Numbered from the stretch's first letter, positions 35,401 to 46,110 are shown. The stretch is DNA of 64,000 bases from Woronichinia naegeliana WA131 (GCA_025370055.1 CP073041.1:4030001-4094000), one strand, 5' to 3'. The notes: generated by a model from the sequence alone, not told the origin. Made by a program: numbers and translations.

Positions 35401-37191
35401 TTATTGAGAGCGTCTAATTAGAATCGATTTAGGCACACGAATTAAATGATAAACTCCCTTTTTAGCAATCAATTGATAATCCTCTTGTTTAAGTTTAAAA
35501 CGCTCTAGTAATTGCGGATCGGTGACAATCAATACTGTTGCTAAAGGATTAGGATCATTTTCTTTTTGCAGTAATTCGATCGCATAGGGCACATCATCTA
35601 GAAAAGTAGCTGGATGTTGACTATAATAGACCAAACTATAGCGAGGATAACCCATCACAAAAATACATTCCTTGGGTTTAACCGTCTGACCGGCAATTTG
35701 GGATAATTCCCGAAAAGGTTGCTGACGTTGGCTATCCATAATGGGAGCGAGGGACGGAATCACAAAAATCATGGTTCCTAGAAAACCGACTAAATTCGCA
35801 CTCCATAACCAAGCTCGAAAAGGTTTGTGGAAAAGAGATACCCCCATTAAAAGTGTTGCCAAACTTAAAATTAGGCTAAAAACAATAGGTAAACCCGATT
35901 CACTTAAGACTTGAGCAAAGTTGGGATAGGCCGGATCACTGCCGACGAATTGGGGACTAATAAAGGCCGCGATCGCCATGACCAGCAATAGAATGAAATT
36001 AAAAATGCCACTGGCAAAAAATGCCCAGGAATATTTAATTTTTGTGGGGGCTAAAGAGATTTCCTCAGACCAAAAGAGAGTGATCATGATGGCACCGGCG
36101 GGAACAATGGGGAGAATATAACCCGCCAATTTAGTGGCTGCACTGGAGAAAAAGAGTAAAATTAATATAAACCAGAAAAAGCAAAATAATCCTAGTTGGC
36201 GATCGCGGGGACTATGTTGCCACACTTTACGTCGCCAGAACTGTAATCGTGCCAAAGTTAAGGGCAAAAAAGTTGACCAAGGTAACAATAAAATGAAACA
36301 CCAAGGTAGATAAAAATACCAAGGGCCGGCATGGCGATACAGCACAGAGGTAAAACGTTGAAAATTACTAAACCCTAAAAAACTATTGAGAAAGGTTAAA
36401 CCATTGGCTTGGGTCGCTAGGGCGTACCAGGGAACTGCAATGCCGCAAAAAATGACAATCATTGCTAATAACAAACCTTTGACTTCTCGCCAGACAGCTT
36501 GCCACTGGCCGACATACCCTAAAAAGGCTGCAATGGCTAAACTGGGCAACAATAACCCCACTGGCCCCTTGGCTAAAACGGCGATCGCGGCAAAAACAGG
36601 GGTCAGACCATACCAAATTTTTTGGACTTTGGGTCGCTCCGAGTTAACGTAGCCCAGATAAAAACTCAGCATGGTTAAGGCGATCGCACTGGACAAAAAC
36701 ATATCCGTCACCGAAGTACGGCCCCAACCGACCCAACCTGGATTCAGGGCCAGGATGCCAGCCCCTAGCCAGGCTCTGATCCATAACGATCGAGTCGATT
36801 CTGTTTTTTCGCCGAGGAAAAAGCCCCAGAAACGCAGGGTATAAAAACTGAGCCAAACAACGGCGATCGCGCAAAGAGCAACGGGTAAACGGGGCGCCCA
36901 TTCACTCACCCCAAAGAGTTTAAAACTGAGAGCCACTAGCCAATAGCCCCAAACCGGATAATCAAAAAAAGTTTGTCCATTCCAATGGGGAGTAATCCAA
37001 TCATTCGTGAGATACATTTGATGGGCAACTTCGACAAATAAAGCTTCGGTTTTATCCATCACTCCCAAAACGCCAATATTCCACAGAAAAGCCACCCAAC
37101 TCAGCAATAACAACCAGGCCAGGGAAATCAGCCAACATTGTTGAGGCTTTTGCTCAAAAGTTTGCCACCAAACGACTAACGAATTTTTCAA
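35401..37191 (-). CDS. ArnT/PMT-type GT-C glycosyltransferase
   Basis: 596 aa with about 12 TM helices. The first outer loop reads MDKTEALFVEVAHQMYLTND (about residues 45-64), with the acidic residues needed by dolichyl/undecaprenyl-phosphate sugar transferases, then W..HWNGQTFFDYPVWGYWL, the second signature of ArnT/PMT family proteins. A soluble C-terminal domain (about 495-596) has a strand-rich pattern (KECIFVMGYPRYSLVYYSQ). It probably transfers a sugar from a lipid carrier to a lipid or protein on the outer face of the inner membrane. Acceptor unknown. Monocistronic; an ISAs1 copy lies 69 bp upstream. Confidence 0.88.
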   Translation of the reverse strand: MKNSLVVWWQTFEQKPQQCWLISLAWLLLLSWVAFLWNIGVLGVMDKTEALFVEVAHQMYLTNDWITPHWNGQTFFDYPVWGYWLVALSFKLFGVSEWAPRLPVALCAIAVVWLSFYTLRFWGFFLGEKTESTRSLWIRAWLGAGILALNPGWVGWGRTSVTDMFLSSAIALTMLSFYLGYVNSERPKVQKIWYGLTPVFAAIAVLAKGPVGLLLPSLAIAAFLGYVGQWQAVWREVKGLLLAMIVIFCGIAVPWYALATQANGLTFLNSFLGFSNFQRFTSVLYRHAGPWYFYLPWCFILLLPWSTFLPLTLARLQFWRRKVWQHSPRDRQLGLFCFFWFILILLFFSSAATKLAGYILPIVPAGAIMITLFWSEEISLAPTKIKYSWAFFASGIFNFILLLVMAIAAFISPQFVGSDPAYPNFAQVLSESGLPIVFSLILSLATLLMGVSLFHKPFRAWLWSANLVGFLGTMIFVIPSLAPIMDSQRQQPFRELSQIAGQTVKPKECIFVMGYPRYSLVYYSQHPATFLDDVPYAIELLQKENDPNPLATVLIVTDPQLLERFKLKQEDYQLIAKKGVYHLIRVPKSILIRRSQ

Positions 37192-38093
37192 CGGTTTTTA
37201 GCTCCTGGGGATCACACCATCACAGGTTGAGTATAATTTCAATGAGGGTTAATTAACAGACAGGGCAAACGCATCTTATCCGAGTAAAACCTTAAGGAGA
37301 TAGTCCTCGTCCCAACCAGCGCGTAGCCGTTTATTCTTGATACCAAGTTTCAGAGTATTTTCCTTTGTGAGCAAGTTAAGAGCGATATGGCGTAAGACGG
37401 CTAAATTCTCAGGAGCAAAATCCTTACGAATGCGACAAGCATCCTCATTGAAGGCCAAGTCTAGAACCCAATGTAAAGAGTTTTCTATCAACCAATGACT
37501 ACGAACAGATTGGGATAATTTTTGAGCATTACTCGACAGGCTACTGATATAGTAGCGAGTCTCATACTCTGTTTTGTCTTTCAATCGTCTCTCCGCTTTA
37601 ATCATACAGATGCTCGTCAACTTTGCCCATTTCTCCCCACCCAGCAAAAATTCTGTTTGTTCCATCGTCCAGCAACGGCGAATTTCAATCCGTCCATGTC
37701 CCTTGTCTATTGTTTGATGAAAATCATGCTTAATTCCCGCAAAATTAACCGATTGAGCATGAGCAAATAATTGTTCAACATCCTCACATAGATTACCTTG
37801 ATTGCCTTTCAATGCCAAAACATAATCTCCCCCTCGCCCTACTATCTGTTGGGCAATCTTTGTCTGAGTTCCCATGGCATCAATCGTTACGATACAACCT
37901 TTGACCTCTAGCATTTTCAGGAGTTTAGGAATCGCCGTGATTTCATTCGATTTGCTTTCCACCTTGCACTGTCCTAGTACTAGACGATTTGCTGTTGCCC
38001 ATGCACTTACCATCTGAATTGCGCCCTTTCCGTTGGCATTATCATAGGAGTGGCGAAGGGTTTTGCCGTCAATCGCTATCACTTCCCCTTCAC

Positions 38094-39483
38094 GGGTGCG
38101 ACCTTTAGTTGATAAAAGCTGTTGTAATCAGGGTTCTACAGGGAACCCATATTGATCAAGTTTTGCCCAAAATTGACTCCATCGTTCCTTGGTCAATACC
38201 AAAGCTCGTAGGCTCAAAATAATTCCTGCTCCTTTTTCCTTCCATCGCATCCCTGAACAACATAATCGTTGTTTGACCAACGTCTTACAAGCTGCTTCCA
38301 TAACACCTGAACCAATCGGATACTTTTTCTCTATGTATTCAGCATAATCCATTTGATGCTGATGATTCTCGTAATAAGTAATCGCCGCTTGTAGTTTCTC
38401 GGTAAGATTCTTAGAATGACTTTTTTCTTCTTTGACTTCTTTCATCAGATTTAGCAGTTCTCCTGCTTTTCCTTTTTCATGCTTGAGTTCTCGACAATTT
38501 TCAGTCAACCATTCTTTTTGTTTTGACACGGTATTCGGATGCAACGCTTCTGCCAAGGCACCTAAGTAACCAGAGGCATGATAGAAATCTAATATCTGTT
38601 CTTCCGTTTGCTTTTCTAAAAACTTCCAATTTGATTCTGCCCCGTCTGCTATCCCGACCAATGTTGCCTCTGGATAACGGTTTTTCGCTCGCTCAATTTC
38701 TCTTTCTAATCTTTCTAGAAAACTCTTTTTTCCATACTCTGGTGCCGCACCTAGATAGATTGTAGGTTGACGTTCGCCTTCACTATCGTATAGGGAAACG
38801 GTTCCCACCATTGCTTCACGGTAGCCATCCTCACACATCAGCATACAGGTTCCATCTAATCCTATTCCCACTGTTGCAATTTGGCTATCCTCCTTGGGCG
38901 GGGCATAACTCCACGCTTCTTCTTTTGCCTGTACCACACTTCCTACTGCTTCACTCAATCTTTGGATATAGGATAGCGCTACTTTTCTACCATGATTTTC
39001 TAATAAATCATTTTTCACCTCTTTGCCTGCCATCCCTGACATTTTTGAGGATACCTGTTTTGCCAATAATGGCGTTGATGTTATGATTATCCTTGCTTCT
39101 CTTTCTAAGGGGCAATACGTTTTTCCTCAAAGGTGAACGCTGATATACATGACGATTCACTATAACCTCACCATAAGGTGTTTGATATTCTTTCGGTTGC
39201 TCTCCCTTACTCTTCCAGATTTCTTCACCGATTTTTAAGGGTGAACCATCTGTATCTAAATATTTCAAGGCTTCTTTGCTGGCGATGCAACCTACTTCGT
39301 TTAAGCCTTTTTGAATATTTATTTCTGTATCCAACATTGAACGACTGAGTTCTAATGTTAGTTCTATTTTTATCTTTGAACCCTCTACATTAATTAGTTT
39401 TGCTGTCATCATTGTTTCCTCTTTGTCACTTTTCATCCCATGTTAACACTTTTCTTTTCCTTCATCAACTAAAGGTCACACCC
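38094..39483 (-). mobile_element. ISKra4-type element 'm', copy 1, 1390 bp
   Basis: Ends GGGTGCGACCTTTAGTTGAT and, inverted, GGGTGTGACCTTTAGTTGAT. An 8-bp duplication CCCTTCAC (38086-38093, 39484-39491) is followed on the right by an extra CCTTCAC before ISAs1 sequence resumes. Second copy at 51714-53102. Confidence 0.9.
38128..39436 (-). pseudogene. ISKra4-m transposase, frameshifted
   Basis: The N-terminal part (from 39436, MKSDKEETMMTAKLINVEGS) ends after YQRSPLRKNVLPL, because the codons at 39127-39135 read CAAAGGTG instead of CCTACTG: one extra base and scrambled bases, as by a tiny replacement. The C-terminal frame 38128-39066 has the DDE motifs: VGIGLDGTCMLM, LVGIADGAESNWKFL, YPIGSGVMEAACK. 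The intact copy is at 51748-53055. Confidence 0.9.
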
Positions 39484-39920
39484 CCCTTCACCCTTCACTT
39501 ACCTCCGCTATACTTTTGACCCAATGCAGAAAACAGTCTTGAAATTGCTCTGGGTTCAGACTAGCAAATACACGCGCAAACGTATCGTCGGAGGGGATGC
39601 CATTCGGCAATTCCAAAATTTTTTTTAGCCATTGATGTTTAGCCTTGCCGAAACTTTCCATGGCTACCCAACCTTCTGCTCCACAAATAACGGCTAAGAT
39701 GGCAATCGTTAGAATATCAATGAGTTTATGCCGTTTTGTTCGTTCGATGCGAGGGTCATCTATTTCGGCAAAGTGTTCTACCAGTCTATATTTGGGTCGG
39801 AGTTTCATCGCTTTTGTTTTCTATGCACTTTCCCTTATTTTCCCTTATCCATCCCTCTATAATGTTCTTGTATCTGTATCATTTTTAGATGCGTTCGCCC
39901 TGTGAGCCCGACCTGAAATC

Positions 39921-39950
39921 TTGACAAGAACAACGGCTGGCAACGATAAT
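39921..39950 (+). promoter_or_regulatory. rplU-rpmA promoter
   Basis: TTGACA at 39921-39926, an 18-bp spacer, GATAAT at 39945-39950, and an mRNA leader of about 105 nt up to the rplU ATG. The leader contains small inverted repeats (AGGTTCAGACCT near 39985) that could be a ribosomal-protein autoregulation site; that is a guess. The ISAs1 right end is only 18 bp upstream of the -35 box. Confidence 0.65.
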
Positions 39951-40062
39951 TAGAGATCGTGTGTCTAATGCCTTGCTCGGATCAGGTTCAGACCTCATTA
40001 TCTACCAAATCCAAGGTAAGTAGCCTCGCGGATACCTGTACGGCAAATTAACCAGAAAAATC

Positions 40063-40509
40063 ATGAGTTACGCCATTATTGAAGCCGGGGGAACCCAACT
40101 CAGAGTGGAACCAGGTCGTTTTTATGATCTCAATCACCTCGAAGGAGAACCCGAAGCTAGTTATGTGATCGATAAAGTGTTGTTAGTCAATAACGATAGC
40201 CAAATCACCGTCGGTCAGCCATTTGTTGCTGGAGCAACGGTGGAAGGAGAAATTCTTTTCCATCGTCGGGGTCGCAAGATTATCGTTTATAAAATGCGTC
40301 CGAAAAAGAAAACCCGTAAAAAACGGGGGCATCGTCAGGAATTAACCCGTTTACTGATTAAATCCATTAGTATTGATGGAACGGCGATCGCCACTATCTC
40401 AGAAGAGGATCTCAAAAAACCTGTATTAGTTTCACCGGAAGAATCCCTTACCTTTGATGAAGATTTAGTTGAATCCGATGAAGATTTAGTTGAATCCGAT
40501 GAAGATTAA
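40063..40509 (+). CDS. rplU: 50S ribosomal protein L21
   Basis: 148 aa; the conserved L21 part covers about residues 1-105 (YAIIEAGGTQLRVEPGRFYDL, VDKVLLV-like strand, KMRPKKKTRKKRGHRQELTR, which binds 23S rRNA). The C-terminal 40 residues are an acidic extension, ending in the duplicated unit DEDLVES. Extensions on L21 are seen in cyanobacteria and chloroplasts, but this duplicated acidic tail looks recent. First gene of an operon with rpmA, 31 bp apart. Confidence 0.96.
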   Translation: MSYAIIEAGGTQLRVEPGRFYDLNHLEGEPEASYVIDKVLLVNNDSQITVGQPFVAGATVEGEILFHRRGRKIIVYKMRPKKKTRKKRGHRQELTRLLIKSISIDGTAIATISEEDLKKPVLVSPEESLTFDEDLVESDEDLVESDED

Positions 40510-40540
40510 TTCATTTTTTATTAATTAGGAGTAACTAACG

Positions 40541-40804
40541 ATGGCTCATAAGAAAGGAACAGGGAGTACCCGCAACGGTCGGGACTCCAATTCTAAACGG
40601 TTAGGAGTTAAACGCTACGGTGGTCAAGTTGTCAAAGCCGGCAATATCATCATTCGTCAACGGGGAACTAGAGTTCATCCTGGTGAAAATGTGGGACGGG
40701 GTAGCGATGATACGCTCTTTTCTCTCATTGATGGCATTGTCAAATTCGAGTACAAAACCCAAAGTCGTCGCAAGGTAAGCGTTTACCCCGTGGCAGCAGA
40801 ATAA
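40541..40804 (+). CDS. rpmA: 50S ribosomal protein L27
   Basis: 87 aa, standard length. [20 protein letters not shown] then LGVKRYGGQ is the universally conserved flexible N-terminus that reaches the peptidyl-transferase centre. [17 protein letters not shown] follows. Ribosome site AGGAG 8 bp before the ATG. Co-transcribed with rplU and followed by a hairpin terminator. Confidence 0.97.
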   Translation: MAHKKGTGSTRNGRDSNSKRLGVKRYGGQVVKAGNIIIRQRGTRVHPGENVGRGSDDTLFSLIDGIVKFEYKTQSRRKVSVYPVAAE

Positions 40805-40832
40805 ATTTTGGACTGATGTTGAATTGTCTAAG

Positions 40833-40857
40833 GGTGGGCTAAAGCTCGCCTTTTTTT
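40833..40857 (+). terminator. Rho-independent terminator of rplU-rpmA
   Basis: Stem GGTGGGC / GCTCGCC (with two G-U wobbles in RNA), loop TAAA, then seven T. It lies 29 bp after the rpmA stop. Confidence 0.8.
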
Positions 40858-40891
40858 GTAAATTTTTTCTGTGAATTAAGCAAAAATAGCT

Positions 40892-40930
40892 AAAAACCCC
40901 GCCCAGAATGAATTTTAGAACGAGGTTTTT
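40892..40930 (-). terminator. Terminator of the NRPI-repeat gene
   Basis: Inverted repeat AAAAACCCCG / CGAGGTTTTT with a 20-bp loop, located 24 bp after the stop of the minus-strand gene at 40954. The A/T tracts on each side allow function in both directions. Confidence 0.6.
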
Positions 40931-40953
40931 GAACGGATTAGTTGGTTAAAGAA

Positions 40954-41367
40954 TTAATCTAAATAACTCATTAAGATAGCCGGATCATCAATTTCATTAG
41001 AGGCAACAGGACGATTGCCCATAACCGAATAGGTTTCACTAATATTCAGGTGACTAATTTGAATAGGACGATTGCCAGAAATACTTAAGGTACTGCTCAC
41101 TTCCATGCCACTAGCGGTGATGGGGCGAGAACTGCCAACGGCGTTATAAGTACTAACCACTTTCAAGTGACTCGCTTCAATGGGGCGATTACTCGGCAAG
41201 CCTGACTCATTCTTCAGGAAACGCAGACCACCAGATTTCTCTGGTAAAGACAGAGCCATTACTTCTTTTTCATCCTTTGGCTTTCTACCTCTGGCTGCTG
41301 TTTTCGGTGCGTCTTTTTCTTCGGTTTCCGCCGAGGGTGAAGTTGTCTCCAGCTTTTCCACTGTCAT
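40954..41367 (-). CDS. NRPI-repeat protein, unknown function
   Basis: 137 aa. Residues 1-45 are a charged, Lys/Glu/Pro-rich disordered arm (KTAARGRKPKDEKE). From residue 60 there are four units of about 20 residues, each starting N/S-R-P-I/V: SNRPIEASHLKVVSTYNAVG, SSRPITASGMEVSSTLSISG, NRPIQISHLNISETYSVMG, NRPVASNEI. Regular short beta-type repeats suggest a small solenoid or an adhesive/scaffold protein. I do not recognise a named family. The gene has its own terminator and a good start (MTVEKLETT). Confidence 0.75.
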   Translation of the reverse strand: MTVEKLETTSPSAETEEKDAPKTAARGRKPKDEKEVMALSLPEKSGGLRFLKNESGLPSNRPIEASHLKVVSTYNAVGSSRPITASGMEVSSTLSISGNRPIQISHLNISETYSVMGNRPVASNEIDDPAILMSYLD

Positions 41368-41559
41368 TGTTTTTAGTCTCCTTGGGTTAGCACAGTAAAT
41401 TAAGTCTTTTTGCCCAGGGGCGGACGGGCCACCTTCGGCATTATTTAAAAATCACTTCTAAGATATTAAAGATACACCTATTGTTGAACCGTTGATAAAT
41501 TCTCAAGATAGAGATCTGTAATATGCCTTATTATCCCAGACTATCGCTCCTTAGCTTCC

Positions 41560-43566
41560 ATGACTTCTGATCTTTTCCAACTGCACTCGCCTTTTCAACC
41601 CACTGGGGATCAACCTAAGGCGATCGCCGCTCTTATCCAGTCTCTTCAGGCCAAGCATCGCTTTCAAACCCTCCTAGGGGCAACGGGAACAGGGAAAACC
41701 TTTGCGATCGCCGCCGTGATTGAGAAGCTCGGTCGTCCCACTTTAGTACTGGCCCATAATAAAACCCTAGCAGCCCAACTCTGCAATGAATTACGGCAAT
41801 TTTTCCCTGAGAATGCCGTGGAATATTTTATTAGTTATTACGATTACTATCAACCCGAAGCCTATATTCCGGTCACGGATACCTATATTGAAAAAACGGC
41901 TGCCATTAATGAAGAAATTGATATGTTACGTCACTCAGCAACGCGATCGCTGTTTGAACGTCGAGATGTCATTGTTGTTGCGTCTATTAGTTGTATCTAC
42001 GGCTTAGGGATGCCCGCCGAATATTTAAAAGCAGCCGTGCCGTTACAGGTGGGACAAGAACAAGATCCGCGCCAGCTAATTCGGAATTTAGTTAATGTTC
42101 AATATAGTCGCAATGATCTGGACTTGCAACGGGGTCGCTTCCGTTTAAAAGGGGATGTTTTAGAGATTGTCCCAGCCTATGAAGATCGCATTATTCGCGT
42201 TGAATTTTTTGGTGATGAAATTGAAGCTATTCGCTATCTGGATCCCGTCAGTGGTGCGATTTTACAGAGCCTTAATCAACTCAATATTTATCCCGCTCGT
42301 CACTTTGTTACTCCAGAAGAACAGCTAGAAACGGCTTGTTTCCAGATTGAACATGAATTAAAAGAACAGGTGGAAAGATTAGAAAAAAACAACCAACTAT
42401 TAGAAGCTCAACGATTAAGTCAACGAACCCGTTACGATTTAGAAATGTTGCGCGAAGTGGGCTATTGCAATGGTGTGGAAAATTATTCTCGTTATTTAGC
42501 CGGACGTAATGCCGGAGAACCGCCCGAATGTTTAATTGATTATTTTCCCAACGATTGGTTACTGGTCATTGATGAATCCCACGTTAGCATTCCCCAATTG
42601 CGCGGGATGTATAACGGTGATCAAGCCAGAAAAAAAGTGTTAATTGATCATGGCTTTCGTCTTCCCAGTGCGGCTGATAATCGTCCTTTAAAAGCGGAGG
42701 AATTTTGGACAAAGGTGAATCAATGTATTTTTGTTTCCGCCACACCAGGTAATTGGGAATTAGAACAGTCTGGGGATAATATTGTGGAGCAAATTATTCG
42801 ACCCACCGGAGTCCTTGATCCTGAAATTTTTGTGCGTCCAACCTTGGGACAGGTAGATGATCTCTATAGTGAAATTCAAGCCAGGGTACAACGACAGGAG
42901 CGGGTTTTAATTACCACCCTCACTAAACGCATGGCGGAAGATTTAACCGAATATTTTCAAGAACGAGCGATTAAAGTTCAGTATCTCCACTCAGAGATTC
43001 AATCCATTCAACGTATTGAAATCTTGCAATCTCTTAGAAATGGAGAATTTGATGTTTTAATTGGAGTGAATTTATTACGGGAAGGCTTAGATTTGCCCGA
43101 AGTTTCCCTAGTGGCTATTTTAGATGCAGATAAGGAAGGTTTTTTGCGAGCCGAGCGATCGCTGATTCAAACCATTGGTCGGGCAGCCCGTCATGTGCGT
43201 GGTCAAGCGATTTTGTATGGAGATAATTTAACCAAGAGTATGAGTAGCGCGATCGCGGAAACGGAACGACGACGTAAGATTCAACAGGCCTATAACGAAC
43301 AGCATGGCATTACGCCCCAACCCATTCAAAGCCGTGCCAATAATTCTATTCTCAATTTTTTGGATATTTCTCGGCGGCTCAATTCCCAACAGTTAGAACA
43401 GGTCTGTGAACAGGCAGATGACCTTTCCCTAGAACAAATTCCTGAGTTAATTCAACAATTAGAACTACAAATGAAAGAGGCCGCCAAAAAGTTAGAGTTT
43501 GAAACGGCGGCCAAATTCCGCGATCGCATCCAAAGTTTGCGGGATCGGTTGTTAGGTCATCGTTGA
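41560..43566 (+). CDS. uvrB: Excinuclease ABC subunit B
   Basis: 668 aa, full length. UvrB is the damage-verifying helicase of nucleotide excision repair. Walker A GATGTGKT (about residues 40-47), the beta-hairpin region [12 protein letters not shown] and Walker [14 protein letters not shown] are all present, as are helicase motifs V-VI ([27 protein letters not shown]). The C-terminal UVR motif ([20 protein letters not shown]) that binds UvrC is also there. Start ATG 41560; monocistronic. Confidence 0.97.
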   Translation: MTSDLFQLHSPFQPTGDQPKAIAALIQSLQAKHRFQTLLGATGTGKTFAIAAVIEKLGRPTLVLAHNKTLAAQLCNELRQFFPENAVEYFISYYDYYQPEAYIPVTDTYIEKTAAINEEIDMLRHSATRSLFERRDVIVVASISCIYGLGMPAEYLKAAVPLQVGQEQDPRQLIRNLVNVQYSRNDLDLQRGRFRLKGDVLEIVPAYEDRIIRVEFFGDEIEAIRYLDPVSGAILQSLNQLNIYPARHFVTPEEQLETACFQIEHELKEQVERLEKNNQLLEAQRLSQRTRYDLEMLREVGYCNGVENYSRYLAGRNAGEPPECLIDYFPNDWLLVIDESHVSIPQLRGMYNGDQARKKVLIDHGFRLPSAADNRPLKAEEFWTKVNQCIFVSATPGNWELEQSGDNIVEQIIRPTGVLDPEIFVRPTLGQVDDLYSEIQARVQRQERVLITTLTKRMAEDLTEYFQERAIKVQYLHSEIQSIQRIEILQSLRNGEFDVLIGVNLLREGLDLPEVSLVAILDADKEGFLRAERSLIQTIGRAARHVRGQAILYGDNLTKSMSSAIAETERRRKIQQAYNEQHGITPQPIQSRANNSILNFLDISRRLNSQQLEQVCEQADDLSLEQIPELIQQLELQMKEAAKKLEFETAAKFRDRIQSLRDRLLGHR

Positions 43567-43599
43567 TTCCAGAACACCAAAGTCTTCTCCATCAGGTCA

Positions 43600-45081
43600 T
43601 CAGTGAGACTGACTAACCACCCACTGCACCAATGTTCGCACTGGAAAACCCGTGGCACCGGCACTATGGACACCATTGTCCTTATCTGTCCAGACAGGGC
43701 CAGCAATGTCTAGATGGGCCCAGGGTGTTTTCTCAATAAATTGCTTAAGAAAAAGGGCGGCGGTAATGGAACCCCCAGCACGAGGCCCCGTATTCTTCAT
43801 ATCGGCAATGGAGGATTTCAAGCCTTCAAAGTATTTTTCCTCCATGGGCATGGGCCAGAATTTTTCCCCCGCGATCGCTGCGGCTGTTTGTAGCTGGTTC
43901 ATTAACGCTTCATCTGGACTCCATAGCCCTCCAATGTCATCTCCCAGGGCAACTACACAGGCTCCCGTTAAGGTAGCCAGATCCACGATCGCCTCAACTT
44001 CTAATTTTTCCGCATAGACCAGGGCATCGGCGAGGGTAAGACGACCTTCCGCATCCGTATTATTGACCTCAATGGTTTTGCCGTTAGATGCAGTGAGAAC
44101 ATCACCAGGGCGCATGGCTTTACCACTAATCATATTTTCTGTGGCAGCACAGATAAAGTGGACTTCCACCGAGGGTTTTAATTGGGCTATCGCTTTGGCT
44201 GCCCCTAGGGTAGCGGCTCCACCGCCCATATCGGTTTTCATGGTTTCAATACCACTGCCAGCCCCCTTGATATTTAAACCGCCCGAATCAAAGGTCAAAC
44301 TTTTACCCACGATCGCCACTTTTGCTTGGGGATTGGCAGGGCGATAGGTGAGATGAATAAATTTAGGCGGTAATTCCGAGGCTTTGGCTACTCCCAGAAA
44401 AGCTCCCATGCCCAGAGCTTCACAGTCACTCGCTTCCAAAATTTTTAATTCAAGTCCGTATTCCGTTGCCAATTGTTGGGCTGTTTCTGCCATCGTGATC
44501 GCAGTCAAGGCATTGGCTGGGGCAGCAACTAATTCCCTGGCTAAAATTACCCCTGAACAAATTTTCTCAGCTTCGGCGATCGCCTTGACCTGTTCTCCTA
44601 AGCCTAGTAATTCAACGGTTTCTAACTTCAGGGCCTGTTCTTCTTTTTGTTCAGATTTAAAACGCTGATCTTGGTGAAGTGCTAACCAAATGCCCTCACT
44701 GATGGCCGCCGCCGTTTGACTGGCATCCTGCTCCACTAGCGGTAAATCAATGCCCAGGGTTTTAACCTTTTCTTGTTTGGCTAAACGGGCGATCGCTGCC
44801 GCCGCCAGGGTTACAGTTTCTCGCTTAAAGCTTTCAATTTTTCCTAAACCGACTAATATGAGTTTCCGAATCGGGGTTTTTGAGCCAACCCGCGTCACCA
44901 CCTTCTGGCCTGCTTTGCCAGTAAAAGCAGTCTCCGTGATCAGTTCTTGCAGCGTTCCCTCTAATCGCTCATCTAATTCGGTTAATTCTTCCGTGATTTC
45001 GACGGCATTTTCAAAAAAAGCTAAGGCTAGAGCATCACCTAACCAGGTTAATTGTGAGTGATCTGTCCCACGAATTTGCAT
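43600..45081 (-). CDS. pepA: Leucyl aminopeptidase (M17)
   Basis: 493 aa from ATG 45081 ([13 protein letters not shown]); two upstream ATGs (45093, 45117) are open but have no ribosome site. The C-terminal catalytic domain has [11 protein letters not shown] with metal-binding Lys and Asp, [10 protein letters not shown], and the family signature [15 protein letters not shown]. Cuts N-terminal residues from peptides using two metal ions; cytosolic hexamer in characterised homologues. The N-terminal domain is variable, as normal. Confidence 0.95.
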   Translation of the reverse strand: MQIRGTDHSQLTWLGDALALAFFENAVEITEELTELDERLEGTLQELITETAFTGKAGQKVVTRVGSKTPIRKLILVGLGKIESFKRETVTLAAAAIARLAKQEKVKTLGIDLPLVEQDASQTAAAISEGIWLALHQDQRFKSEQKEEQALKLETVELLGLGEQVKAIAEAEKICSGVILARELVAAPANALTAITMAETAQQLATEYGLELKILEASDCEALGMGAFLGVAKASELPPKFIHLTYRPANPQAKVAIVGKSLTFDSGGLNIKGAGSGIETMKTDMGGGAATLGAAKAIAQLKPSVEVHFICAATENMISGKAMRPGDVLTASNGKTIEVNNTDAEGRLTLADALVYAEKLEVEAIVDLATLTGACVVALGDDIGGLWSPDEALMNQLQTAAAIAGEKFWPMPMEEKYFEGLKSSIADMKNTGPRAGGSITAALFLKQFIEKTPWAHLDIAGPVWTDKDNGVHSAGATGFPVRTLVQWVVSQSH

Positions 45082-45179
45082 TGATCTGACCATTGTGAAT
45101 GATTTTCCGTTCCTCATTGTAACTTGTCTCAGAAAATCGGCTCTTTCCAGAATGGGTCTTCATTGATATTGATCAGTTT

Positions 45180-46022
45180 TTAATGGGAACCACGATAGAT
45201 GCGATCGGCCTGTTCTGAGGGTAAATGGCCATAGCCAGGTAAATGAGAAGTCTTAACCCCATTCCCATTGCTAGTATGGCTGTCATTGACTTCGCGGGCA
45301 GGAAACTGCGCTAAATTTTCCCCACCGGACACAGTAAAAGGTACTTGGTGAAAGAGAGGACAACTGGGATGCAGATTATATTCCGGTTCTGGCGACGGGA
45401 GACGACTTTGAGGCGGGACAAAATCATGAAGAATGCCATCATAGGCAAGCACTTCTCCGGCCTCAATGCGATAAATCCAACCATGCAAACTCAATTTACC
45501 GTTGCGAAGTTTAGAGCGAATAATCGGATAGGTCTGTAAATTTTCTAGTTGGGTAAGTACATTTTCGGCGACGGTAATTTCGATTAATTCTTCACCTTCG
45601 TAGTGGCTATAATTTTCCTTCACCAAGCGGCGGGTTGCCTCTGCGTGTTTAAGCCAGTCATAGACGAGGGGCATTTTTTCCTGTAGAGTATTGAGCTTTA
45701 ATAAGCCTTTCATCGCCCCGCAATGAGAGTGACCACAAACGATCACTTGTTCGATTCCCAAGGCTTCAATCGCATATTCAATAGAGGCTCCTTCCCCACC
45801 ATTGGCGGCTCCGTAGGGTGGAATAATATTACCCGCATTACGAATTACAAAGAGATCTCCCACATCTGCCTGGGTAATCAGGTTTGGATCAACCCGTGAA
45901 TCAGAGCAGGCAATGAATAAAATACGGGGATGCTGACCGTGAGACAGTTCCTCAAACAGGGCGCGATGGCTACTAAAATAGCCCGTTCGAAATTTTTGGA
46001 GTCCCTCAAGCAGCTTCTTCAT
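45180..46022 (-). CDS. ccaA: Beta-class carbonic anhydrase, carboxysomal type
   Basis: 280 aa. Zinc ligands Cys39, His98 and Cys101 (ACSDSR and GHSHCGAMKG), with the Asp41-Arg43 dyad. The extra C-terminal ~80 residues (after LAYDGILHDF) are typical of CcaA/IcfA of beta-carboxysomes, where they bind the shell protein CcmM. It dehydrates bicarbonate to CO2 for Rubisco. Not in a ccm cluster here. Start ATG 46022; the stop is 98 bp downstream of the pepA start. Confidence 0.93.
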   Translation of the reverse strand: MKKLLEGLQKFRTGYFSSHRALFEELSHGQHPRILFIACSDSRVDPNLITQADVGDLFVIRNAGNIIPPYGAANGGEGASIEYAIEALGIEQVIVCGHSHCGAMKGLLKLNTLQEKMPLVYDWLKHAEATRRLVKENYSHYEGEELIEITVAENVLTQLENLQTYPIIRSKLRNGKLSLHGWIYRIEAGEVLAYDGILHDFVPPQSRLPSPEPEYNLHPSCPLFHQVPFTVSGGENLAQFPAREVNDSHTSNGNGVKTSHLPGYGHLPSEQADRIYRGSH

Positions 46023-46110
46023 GGAACCGTATGACTGATTACAATGTTTTAAGACCTGCCAATTTTACCACTTTCTTTGTTTGAATGACAAAGTTTACAT
46101 TTTTTAATAA

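Larger units (their letters stand above)
37276..39808 (-). pseudogene. ISAs1 transposase split by ISKra4-m
   Basis: The N-terminal 106 residues are at 39488-39808 ([35 protein letters not shown]) and the C-terminal 268 at 37276-38082 ([14 protein letters not shown] with the first Asp, VTIDAMGTQ with the second, [15 protein letters not shown] with the Glu). The intact sister at 57804-58931 is 375 aa and nearly identical. The break is at EVSEGE. Confidence 0.92.
37261..39902 (-). mobile_element. ISAs1-family element, interrupted by ISKra4-m
   Basis: Ends CAGGGCAAACGCATCT and, inverted, CAGGGCGAACGCATCT, as in the copy at 57789. Without the ISKra4-m insertion its length is close to 1240 bp. No matching target duplication flanks it, so one boundary was rearranged or copied by recombination. 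Its right end is 18 bp from the -35 box of the rplU promoter. Confidence 0.9.

Noticed and set aside
39951-40062. tRNA or riboswitch in the rplU leader
   Set aside because: There is no cloverleaf or T-loop (GTTCRANNC) sequence; only short inverted repeats. Mentioned as a possible leader only.
44063-45061. Several open frames antisense to pepA and uvrB
   Set aside because: Shadows of conserved genes; compositional artefacts without ribosome sites.
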